Assembly: GCA_905116865.2 (NCBI GenBank) | Contig: CAJHNH020008547.1 | Location: forward strand, 734,743 to 798,742 | Reading direction: 5' to 3' | Source of the DNA: Candidula unifasciata | Taxonomy: Eukaryota > Mollusca > Gastropoda > Stylommatophora > Geomitridae | DNA length: 64,000 nt | Part shown: positions 55,080 to 64,000 of the stretch, piece by piece | Layout of the letters: each line of letters begins with the position of its first letter | Numbering within the stretch: position 1 is the first letter of the stretch | Made by a program: the position numbers and the translations under genes | The notes under the pieces: generated by a model | Databases searched by the model: none | What the model saw: only the letters and a program-made list of their open reading frames with translations | Told to the model about the DNA's origin: nothing

Positions 55080-55255
55080 CCAAAGGCTCTATACTATGGA
55101 TATCGCAACCCTTCGGCCTTGATTCCATGATAGATAAAGTAAATCTGGGAAATATATGGCTTTTCTGGCTACCCCAGAGCGTGAACTCAGACCACAAGTT
55201 TTGTCACCCGGTCGCTGCGCAGCTGGTTTAACCAACTAAGCTAGCACGTTGGGCA
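55080..55255 (-). repeat. SINE-D copy (tRNA-derived)
   Basis: In sense direction the head has TAGCTTAGTTGGTTAAACC (A-box region) and CTGAGTTCACGCTC (B-box region). The body has TGGAATCAAGGCCGAAGGG. Second copy of the family at 33785. Confidence 0.75.
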
Positions 55256-55499
55256 CACTAGACAGATAAAAAGAGTAAAGACGATATATTATTTAACAAA
55301 ATACACTGACTCGCGAAAATAACTAATTGCTCACATAGGAAAAAGACAATACTGTATACATTATTCTGCCACGTCAAGAGAAATAGAAAAAAAAATGATG
55401 ATGTTGGTGACGGATATAATTTAAATGAACACTGTACAGTGGACACCGTAAGCTGGCAACCGGAACCGCACAGGGTAGATAACTGAGCCGTCTGCAGAC

Positions 55500-58400
55500 C
55501 AGTGTTGCCATCTTGGATGTTTTGTATCCATATCTAGATGTTTTACCTTGCATCTAGATGGTGTTTTTGACATCTAGATGGTAGATGTAATCCTAGAAGT
55601 TTTTCATTTGGAGTTGAATGTTTTATCGATTTTTTCTTTCTTTCAGTGTCATTTTAAAAATTAGTGTTTGAAATTTGTATTACCCATTTTTTTTTGTTCT
55701 AGTCTGAGCACGTAGATTCTGGTAACTGCGATTACTTAAACTCTGAACTCACTGGGGTCAACGCTCAACAATCTGGCAGCCCCGGTACCGATTAAGAGCG
55801 CGCGTAAATAATACTAACTTTGTTTGAACTGTATCCTCACTGTGTTGTGATTATAGCTGTGATGCTGACTTTGTGATTCTTTTTCATGTGATTAAAAAAA
55901 AAAATATTTGCTCACTTGTATGCGTATCTTCTACTTTGAAAAATCCTTTCAACATGCCAAAAGTAAAGCAGTACGAGCAAAGATTTCGGAAAGAGTGGCT
56001 GCATGATGACATAATTAAAGACTGTATGATGTCATTTTCTGGGGATACGACTAAGGCTCGTTGTTAGTACTGCAAGTGTGAATTTAAAGCAAAAATACAA
56101 GACTTGAGGAGTCATGCAGATACTAAAAAGCATAAAACTGCAGTTCCGTTCAAAGATATTACACCGTTGACATCTGCTTTCAGAACTACACCGATTAATG
56201 GATCATCAAAACTTGAAGGATCGCAAAGTAATGTGTTTAAGATGTCATTGTGCAATTTCGAACTGTGACCATTTGTTTGATTTGTTTAAAAACACTATTT
56301 CTGACAGTAAAGTGATGACGTAATGATGATATGAAAATGCATCGCAGCAATTGTACACATATTATAAGTAATAATTTATTTTCTCACTTCGAAAAAAAGA
56401 TTTAATCAGTGATATTTCTACAAATAGATGTAGTTTATAATATTATTAGACAACTCGAATGACATTTCTGTACCGAAAGTGCTTGGTGTGTGTATTATTT
56501 ATTACAGCAACAGTAAAGACAAAGTAGTTTCTACTTATTTTGGACTAGCTCTGTAGGAAAAGTGTGAGGCAGAAAGTATAGTTCAGGAACTGAAGAAACG
56601 TTCGATCAGCAAGCAATCAGACAAAGAATGTGGCTGCAATTGGTACCGATAATGACTCGGTGATGGTTGGTACCATCAATGGCGTTTATACCAAATTGAA
56701 AGAAGCCACATCTTTAATCCTGATAAAATGTGTGTATCATTCCTTGCAGCTAGCATTATCATATGCTTCATCTGAATGTTTACCAAGGCATTTGGAATAT
56801 CTTATTGCTGAAACACATAACAGGTTTTCCAAATAATCTGTCAAACAATAGCAATACAATAACTGATATAAAGCATTACATGATGGTTCCGCACAACTGA
56901 AAATTCTGTCAGATGACAAAACTAGATGGTTATCAATTTAACCAACTGTTGAAAGAAATGTGAACCAATGGTTGGAGTTAAAGATACAATTCGAAATAAC
57001 AAGACAAAATGAAAAGTGCTACACAGCTGAAATACTATATGGAATGTTCAGTGATAAAAAATTTAGCATTCTTTCTCTTTTTTTACAACCTACTCTGATT
57101 GAAGTGCAAAAAGTTAATAAATTGTTCGAATCTAAACATACTGATAATTAAACTACTTGACGATTTCACTTGCTATTTCACTCAGTTAGTAAAAGACTGG
57201 TGTTGCCAACTTCTAAAGCTGATTTGCTCAATTGCACTATAGAGAGCTATTTGGCTCCTAAGCCATACCATGGATATCAAATCGAATCAAAATTGATGAT
57301 TTAGAAACAAAAAGAATGTTAACCGAAAATGAAGAGAACAACTTAAGAAAGCACTATCAAGAGTTCCTTATCTCATTATTTAAGCAAATGAAGCAGAGAC
57401 TTCCTGAAAATCTACATATATTGAAAAATATTTCACTCTTTTTCTGTGAGCAACATACTTCAGCCAGTAAAGGACAGACCTAAATATCGTAAAGTTATGA
57501 TATTTTTAAGGGCTACTGATAAGAGTGTGTCGAAAGCAGAATATCAATTAACCAAAATAAACTTGGTTGACTGGAAAAACAAAAAAAGAAACTTCAGCGT
57601 TTTTGAGCGAAGTGAGACAATTTAAAGATGCCCCAGGAAACAATCCATCATGTAAGCTCTTTCTGGTTATCTGGTAATCTTAGTTTCAGCTTCATAGCAA
57701 ACGGGTCACCCCATAGTTGCTCCGCTCTTGTGCCAACGAAAAACACACAGAATGTTAGTGACAGTCTCTTGTGGAAAAATTTACAGACTGCTGTCTCAGC
57801 GTATCTAGCATACACACGCATTAAAAGCATACAGCAGCCATTCGAAGTGCCAACACAAACACTCCGACATTAGAAATGCAGTTCATCGTGGATGGTAGCA
57901 GAAGTCACCAACAGATCAGCAGTTGCACACGCGATAAATTTTAATCACACAATGGCACAATCAATATTGCGACAACAGGCATCGCGCCATTTTCTGAATC
58001 TACAATTCACACCACAACGTTGGTCACAGTCGAAAAACATCCCAAATAAAATCCGCAGCTCGTAGTGTTACGCCATGCACTTAACTTAGAAGCTGGGCGA
58101 CGAAATTATATCCTTTCAGTCTACAAATGGAACAAAAATGCAGCGGCCACCGTCTGGCAGAAGCAAAAAATTTGCCACAGCTTGAAACAGTGACCGTGCC
58201 TAGTGTCCATTTAAGACAGGAAGTAGTGAGGGTTTATTAAGGGTTACCCCAGTCACGACCGGTCGTGCCCCAGTGGTGCCCTCGTGCTGGGGAAGGGGCC
58301 AGGGGTGTAACGCCCATCAGCAAGGTGTCGCCCCTGTATGGTCTGACTGCCTTCGTTAACGATTGTGCACCCCACAACCATGCAGTTCTTTGGAAGGAGA

Positions 58401-58965
58401 CACCCTAAACTTAGGTTCTGGACTACCGACTCTCTACATGCTCACACGCGTGTGTAAATGGTGTACAAAATATGATTCTAAGCTCTTTGAATGTGCCATG
58501 TCTGTAACAATACTACCTCATTCAAATGCTGACGTAGAGAGGGTTTTCAGTGCTATGAATTATATCAAATCTAACATAAGAAACAGGATGAAACTTGACC
58601 TCTTAAATGCTATCTTGACAATAAAATTTTGCCTGATGAGAGTAGGAAAATGCTGTTCAACTTATCAGCTCTCTGACTGTGTATTAAAAGAAATTCGAAG
58701 AGCTAAAGCAAAATTGAGTCATTTTAGATCTGAAGTTTCAACTTCATCATCCAAGCTAAGTTTATCTTGTGGATTTTGTGAGACAGACACCAGTGAAGAT
58801 GAGGACATGATTCTATATGGTAAGTCATATCAACAGCTGTGTAATTTGTGACTGTTTCCATTTGGATGTTTTTTCTAGATGTTTCCCCGCGCAAACCTAG
58901 ATATTTCTAGATATTTTCTGACTTGTTTCTATTTGTTTTTTTGTCAAAGAAAAGTGGCAACACTG
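55500..58965 (+). mobile_element. Full-length hAT transposon, decayed
   Basis: The terminal inverted repeats are CAGTGTTGCCA (55500-55510) and TGGCAACACTG (58955-58965), perfect over 11 bp and of hAT type. The flanks CTGCAGAC (55492-55499) and CTGCTGAG (58966-58973) agree at 6 of 8 positions, a plausible old target duplication. Subterminal 'ATCTAGATG' motifs are repeated several times near the left end, and 'CTAGAT' motifs near the right, as is common for transposase-binding sites. The interior holds the transposase remnant. Confidence 0.85.
55954..58851 (+). pseudogene. hAT transposase remnant
   Basis: Parts in several frames follow the order of a hAT transposase. A BED-type finger region from 55954 starts MPKVKQYEQRFRKEW, with a YCKC pair and an HADTKKH pair near 56068-56130. 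The catalytic RNase-H-like region includes 'GTDNDSVMVG', 'CVYHSLQLALSYASSE' (56640-56770) and 'QWLELKIQFEITRQNEKCYT' (56965-57025). The C-terminal dimerisation region is 'LPHSNADVERVFSAMN' (58510-58560). Many stops and shifts separate them. Between about 57640 and 58400 the family similarity disappears, probably an insertion or replaced segment. Confidence 0.8.
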
Positions 58966-58973
58966 CTGCTGAG

Positions 58974-59635
58974 AGTGTACAGGCCCAGTCTTGGGTTTGT
59001 TTACCTGTGTTGCATTACTGCATTAGGGATTAGATACAGATCGACAAGTTAACCAGCGAACTGATACCTCCATGGATACACCCAGCGTCATATTTTACTT
59101 TGGCTATATTCATGTTCAGGAGTAAACTGGTGCAAAGTTTTCTGTGGATTTTTACCAAGTTGATTAACAGTAACCAGTTCAGTGACATACGTATCGCCTA
59201 CAATTTTTTTAGTTTCTTTTGGAGAAGGTTAGTAAAGTTATTTATGAAGGTTCTATGGCTGTAACTGTTCCATTTAGTATTTAGGATAGTCAGTATATGT
59301 AAAGTACAGTGATGGTCAACTGAGCCACTATAAAATCTTGCAATATTTCAGGTAACCGGAGGTTGCTCCAGTAAAAATTTGTATACGGCATAAGGCGTTG
59401 TGACCTGACGCTACCCCTGTCGAATTCATACGTATCTTGCTGCTTCCAGTTAGCCAGCCAGTTGTTCACGCCACAATCCATCACACACTACATGTCATAT
59501 GTGAAATCAACACCATTACAGTCATCTTCAGGATCTATCGCAACAGTGACTGTTTCTTGCTTTCACGGAGATCCTTCATACACATATCCAAATATACCAG
59601 CATTATCCTGTGTTGCCTTTGATAGCCTATAGCTG
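58974..59635. other. No gene recognised
   Basis: Unclassified sequence with short open frames. Confidence 0.4.
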
Positions 59636-59639
59636 CCCA

Positions 59640-60020
59640 TTCATTGTGTTCGGTAGCATACCTATTCTTTCTAGGTGAGACATCACTTTTTTCGCTACTG
59701 TTTTTTCCCCCAGCAGTTTGCTGTACACATTTTTTAAGGTAATGATTCTATAACTGCTGGGCCACGAGGGATCCCTGTCTGGTTTTGGAAATGGTTTAAG
59801 ATATAACTATGTAACCAGTCATCTGGTAGATTTGATGCTTGGATACTATCATTAAAGTCCCTCACCACTCGTAGTATTTCATCACCACTTAACTATTTTA
59901 TATGGCCATAGCCTACACTTTCTGGTCCTGGAGCATTATTTCTGCTGCCTCGCAATGCCATCTATATATATGAATTTCAGACACCATGTCTTCATATTCT
60001 TTTTCTTTCACAGCGATAAG
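59640..60020 (-). pseudogene. LINE RT N-terminal fragment
   Basis: On the - strand, broken frames give 'NNAPGPESVGYGHIK', 'LRVVRDFNDSIQASNLPDDW' and 'KVMSHLERIGMLPNT', typical of the first RT blocks (fingers) of LINE ORF2. Confidence 0.6.
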
Positions 60021-60585
60021 CCTAAGATTCACTAGAGTATTATGGTATGCCGTCCTGTCATTTTTATCAGTTAAGATTCAATACCACCTTAATAAAATAA
60101 AAAAACTCTTGTCTTCTGTCTTTGTCACTTGTTAGTATTCTATGTCCTGAATCCTGGATGTTTGGTATTTCATAGACCGTGCTTTTTCTATTCATTGAAC
60201 AGTGCATATTTCAAAATGTATGTAGTGTTTTCTCCCCCCACCCCCCACTACATCTGTAACAGAATCTCCCCAAATGCTCTCTTTGGCCTCAGTAGCAAGT
60301 ATTTTATATTAATTATCTTGATATTTTTGCTGCACATCCTCCTCATTTTCAGGTATTAGTTTTCTTGCTTTCTGCCATTCATTTGTAGTGTTTTTGTTGT
60401 TGTTGCTGCCCAAGCCTTTTCAGTCAGTTCATTTCACAACGATGGTTGCATGGATGTTGTTTTTCTTGTCTTCTGTCTTGCTGTTTGACGCAAAGAATCC
60501 AGTGTACCAACCTGATCTTTATTGTATGTGTGTTGTGGCTTCACTTGCTTGACAGTTTGTCCCTTTGCAATGAGAACATCACATG
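60021..60585. other. No gene recognised
   Basis: AT-rich with hydrophobic short frames and no recognisable family. Confidence 0.4.
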
Positions 60586-60589
60586 GAAG

Positions 60590-61610
60590 GTATTTTGTAA
60601 GATCTTTGAAAAGAGGCTACACCCTCTCATTGAACCACAATTTAGTGAAGCACACATGGGATTTTGAAAGAACAGAAGCTGTACTGAGGCATTATTCACA
60701 CCTAAACAGCTAATTGAAAGGATAGTAGAATTTGATGAAGAATTACAAGTCACATTTGAAGACTATGAAAAAGCTTTTTATCGAGTTAATAGGAACAAAT
60801 TCTGGAAGGTACTGTGAGATTATGGAGTAAATGAACACCTTATTGAATTGTGCACTAGTTTATAGGTAAACAGTAAGTGTGCAGTTAGAACAAACATATG
60901 ATATCAGAGAAGTTCCACATAAGATCTGGAGTGAGACGGGAGTAAGTTTTGTCACCACTACTGTTCATTACATTGACCAGATGTGCAAATCAGCTAACGC
61001 CAGCAGATAGGACAACCTTGGAGAATTACATCATAAATAGTTTTAGATATTAGACGATCAGGCAGTCATAGCACCAGCAGAAGTACAGCTACAAGAATGG
61101 AGTTCACTCAGCATGCGACAACTGTGATATGAAAATTAACATAGACGAAGGACTTTACGTATCTATGCAGCTTTGTTTTTCTTCAGAAAACGAAGAACGA
61201 AAAGAGAAATACAACAGAAGTGCAATAAAGTCAATCATATTATAGAACAAATGGCACCAATACTGAAATACAGGCTCATGAATATGAAAAACAAATTAAC
61301 AATACTATGTTATCCATGTCAAACATGGACATTGTCTTCAGAATACAGAAGAAAAATAGCCATGACAGAAATTAAATGTTCACGAATTATGTTAGGTGTA
61401 ACAAGGAAAGATTGACTTAGGAACAGTGATGTCAGGGGAAAATACTGAACTTTATTGGTAGACAGCAGATAAAATGGTTTGGTCATGTAACCAGATTGGC
61501 TAGAACATCACAAAGAGTAATGCTATGAAGATACAGTGGTAACAACCAGAGGTCGACCACACAGAAGGTGAACTGCGGAAATATCAGAGTCACTGAAAAG
61601 TATTATATAC
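60590..61610 (+). pseudogene. LINE RT remnant
   Basis: Broken frames run 'ERLHPLIEPQFSEAHMGF'-like, 'TFEDYEKAFYRVNRNKFW', a degenerate GVRQG-type block near 60930 ('IWSETGVS'), a thumb region, then 'TILCYPCQTWTLSSEYRRK' (61300-61360) and 'MTEIKCSRIMLGVTRKD'. It is more decayed than the copy at 11.1 kb. It ends shortly before a 30-bp G run (61699-61728). Confidence 0.7.
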
Positions 61611-61696
61611 GAAGCAAACAGAACGGCCGATTCCAGAGATCTCATCTTGCCCTGATGCTGAGAAGAATTCCAGGAGTAGATGGTGGAGGATGGGGC

Positions 61697-61698
<2 letters not shown>

Positions 61699-61727
<29 letters not shown>

Positions 61728-61728
61728 G
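61699..61728. repeat. Poly-G run (about 30 bp)
   Basis: Uninterrupted G homopolymer. Confidence 0.97.
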
Positions 61729-61794
61729 CTTTTTACATGTACACACTCCAGCAATTCAATAATGAGATTTTATTGTGGCCAAAACACAAATGCC

Positions 61795-62010
61795 ATTCAT
61801 GGAGCAAAATATGTCATACATATAGTTGAATCAATTTTAACTTGATATTCTTCTGTCATCATCCTTACAGTCAGGCATCGGCCTTCCCATATCTGTTGTG
61901 TGACTTTGGCAGTGAGTTTATCATTATGAACAGAAACTGGACGTCTCAGCCCAGCTTTATCTGGTGTCTTTTCCACACCAGTTTTAATGCATGAAGACCA
62001 CCTATACACC
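61795..62010 (-). pseudogene. mariner-like transposase N-terminal (helix-turn-helix) fragment
   Basis: The - strand frame contains 'RWSSCIKTGVEKTPDKAG', 'LRRPVSVHNDKLTAKVTQQI' and 'RCLTVRMMTEEYQVKIDST'. This has the cadence of the second HTH of mariner/SETMAR-type transposases (GRP-hinge followed by a V..I...R.LTVR.....). The catalytic DDE/D domain is absent, so it is a fragment. Confidence 0.6.
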
Positions 62011-62450
62011 GGATATACATTGATTCTCAGAAATTTATCTCATCAATTCAGCTGTCTCAGGAGCACTTTTCCAAGTTTGAAGCAGACTTAGTATTCACCC
62101 CTGTCTCCATGCAGCATGTGTAACGATAGAACTTTCACTAGTACAAAATAGCGGGTTACTTGCTAGCTGCTGACTGGGTGGCATTACAACTTTGCCAGAT
62201 CATAGACAAATAATGCCTTTTTGGATAATGTACTTTGCTTCATGGAAAGCATCTTTGTTTTGGCCATAATTTTAATTGTCAGGCTGTGTATAACTAGTTC
62301 TCAGAGATCTGGCTCAGTCTCTACTCTCCCACCCACCCACTGGACAGCAGGTCACTTTGTGAATGTAGGATGCCCAATACATCTCTTTTATAGGGTTGAA
62401 CAGGGTTTCTTAGATTTGCTCATGTTGGATTCAAATCCAAATGATGGCTC
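62011..62450. other. No gene recognised
   Basis: Unclassified. The open frame that begins at 62221 enters the minisatellite and has no recognisable N-terminal domain. Confidence 0.4.
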
Positions 62451-62454
62451 TGGG

Positions 62455-63352
62455 TGCCAGTGTTTCAGGCTGCAGTGTGACAGTGTTTCAGGTTGCTGTG
62501 TGCCAGTGTTTCAGGTTGCAGTGTGGCAGTGTTTCAGGTTGCAGTTTGGCAGTGTTTTAGGTTGCAGTGTGGCAGTGTTGCAGTGTAGCAGTGTTTCAGG
62601 TTGCAGTGTGCTAGTGTTTCAGGTTGCAGTGTGCCAGAGTTTCAGGTTGCAGTGTGCCAGTGTTTCAGGTTGCAGTGTAGCAGTGTTTCAGGGTGCAGTG
62701 TGCCAGTGTTTCAGGTTGCAGTGTGGCAGTGTTTCAGGTTGCAGTGTTTCAGGTTGCAGTGTGGCAGTGTTTCAGGTTGCCGTGTGCCAGTGTTTCAGGT
62801 TGCAGTGTGCCAGTTTTTCAGGTTGCAGTGTGCCAGTGTTTCAGGTTTTAGTGTGGCAGTGCTTCAGGTGGCAGTGTTTCAGGTTGCAGTGTTTCAGGTT
62901 GCAGTGTTTCAGGTTGCAGTGTTTCAGGTTGCAGTGTTTCAGGTTGCAGCGTGGCAGTGTTTCAGGTTGCAGCGTGGCAGTGTTTCAGGTTGCAGCGTGG
63001 CAGTGTTTCAGGTTGCAGCGTGGCAGTGTTTCAGGTTGCAGCGTGGCAGTGTTTCAGGTTGCAGCGTGGCAGTGTTTCAGGTTGCAGTGTTTCAGGTTGC
63101 AGTGTTTCAGGTTGCAGTGTTTCAGGTTGCAGTGTGGCAGTGTTTCAGGTTGCAGTGTTTCAGGTTGCAGTGTTTCAGGTTGCAGCGTGGCAGTGTTTCA
63201 GGTTGCAGTGTTTCAGGTTGCAGCGTGGCAGTGTTTCAGGTTGCAGTGTGGCAGTGTTTCAGGTTGCAGTGTGCCAGTGTTTCAGGTGGCAGTGTTTCAG
63301 GTTGCAGTGTGGCAGTGTTTCAGGTTGCAGTGTGCCAGTGTTTCAGGTTGCA
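62455..63352. repeat. 23-bp and 15-bp compound minisatellite, about 45 units
   Basis: The units are GCAGTGTGGCAGTGTTTCAG plus GTT (23 bp, for example at 62946 and 62969) and the shorter GCAGTGTTTCAGGTT (15 bp). The short form equals the long form without 8 bp. Blocks of each kind alternate. Overlapping open frames of up to 390 codons are repeat translations (VFQVAV / CFRLQC / SVSGCS, the three frames of the same unit). Confidence 0.95.
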
Positions 63353-64000
63353 GTACCCAAAAAGGGTTGGAGGGTATGGCATTTTTAGCATGATGATTGA
63401 AAGCAAATTCTCCTAAATTCTTGCAGATTTGGTATCTTTCTCAGCTCCTGTCTGATGCTGGTTAGTTGGCTTACAGGTTTCTTGTTTTGAGGTTATATAA
63501 GGTTTACACTTGAATAGCTAGCCATTGGATGTACTTTATATGGGTGAATGCACTCAGTAAACTAAGTGAAAGGTTATTGAGTGTTATTACTGTTGCCAGT
63601 TTGTCCATAGTGGAATGTTATTTTTTTTAAATGAGGCTGTTAAGCATTTAAAAACCTGACAGAGCAGAACTAACAACAGAAACATAGAATTGTAGAGAGC
63701 TTTTTCCATTTGAAATGATGAAAGGATGTTTAAGCACCGGATAACAATGTAGGGCATCTTATTTTTAGCGCTTCAGTTCACTAGAATGCTTGAACATCAT
63801 GTATAAAGTTGCTATTAAAATTGTTTTGTGTGTGGCTATGCTAAGATCATATCATGTCATAATAATTTGGTTTCTTTAGAGTTTGCTTTCTTTTGAGTTT
63901 GGATCGCTTTTTAAGTGACCATATATTTTGCATATATTGTGTTGCGGTTTATTTCAAGACACTTTTGTGCTGTAGTAAAATGGAGTATATTAGTCAGTGA
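63353..64000. other. No gene recognised
   Basis: AT-rich sequence without supported coding exons or repeat units. Confidence 0.4.

Noticed and set aside
62221..63393. 390-codon open frame (and two overlapping frames of 271 and 145 codons)
   Set aside because: All three are translations of the same 23/15-bp minisatellite in different frames; there is no domain or normal N-terminus.

Overview
The window looks like one piece of a metazoan nuclear genome. It has short exons with GT-AG introns of about 0.9-5.3 kb, a very dense load of tRNA-derived SINEs, non-LTR retrotransposon remnants, hAT-type DNA transposons and foldback elements, and many minisatellites and homopolymer runs. The repeat mix suggests a lophotrochozoan, perhaps a gastropod mollusc, but this is inference. 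There are no bacterial-style operons, and almost all long open frames here are tandem-repeat or transposon sequence.

Two host genes can be supported. The better one is ASCC1 (activating signal cointegrator 1 complex subunit 1) on the + strand. Its seven coding exons run from 25268 to 40925 and all splice phases agree. They encode a KH domain and a 2H-phosphoesterase-like domain. Exon 6 carries an apparent one-base insertion immediately before the second HxT motif. The second gene lies on the - strand between about 17164 and 8690. Five exons have compatible phases over most of their length and encode an alpha-helical protein I cannot name. The two genes point away from each other, so a promoter region may lie between 17 and 25 kb.

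Layout. 0-7.5 kb: SINEs, a 69-bp, a 51-bp and a 38-bp minisatellite, and a decayed LINE on the - strand. 7.5-17.2 kb: the unnamed - strand gene, interrupted by a (TA)n tract, a 31-bp minisatellite, a LINE RT and SINEs. 17.2-25 kb: a LINE RNase H fragment, SINEs, a cluster of long-inverted-repeat foldback elements (20.4-23.5 kb), and a small hAT element ending 76 bp before the ASCC1 start codon. 25.3-40.9 kb: ASCC1, with recognisable mobile DNA in most of its introns, including a 3.1-kb hAT-like composite with a perfect 8-bp target duplication. 41-48.6 kb: LINE 3' ends, a 77-bp tandem array that seems to have expanded inside a SINE, and a second copy of the hAT-like composite. 48.9-52.5 kb: microsatellites and a 60-bp minisatellite. 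52.5-59 kb: a SPIN-like hAT element with an internal minisatellite and a nested second element, then a full-length but decayed autonomous hAT transposon. 59-64 kb: RT fragments, a mariner-like helix-turn-helix fragment and a 23/15-bp minisatellite.

The most interesting material is in the mobile DNA. Two hAT-like composites carry the same captured RT fragment. Two tandem arrays appear to have been born inside transposable elements. One apparently new terminal-inverted-repeat element ('element F') occurs twice, each time nested in a hAT-type element.
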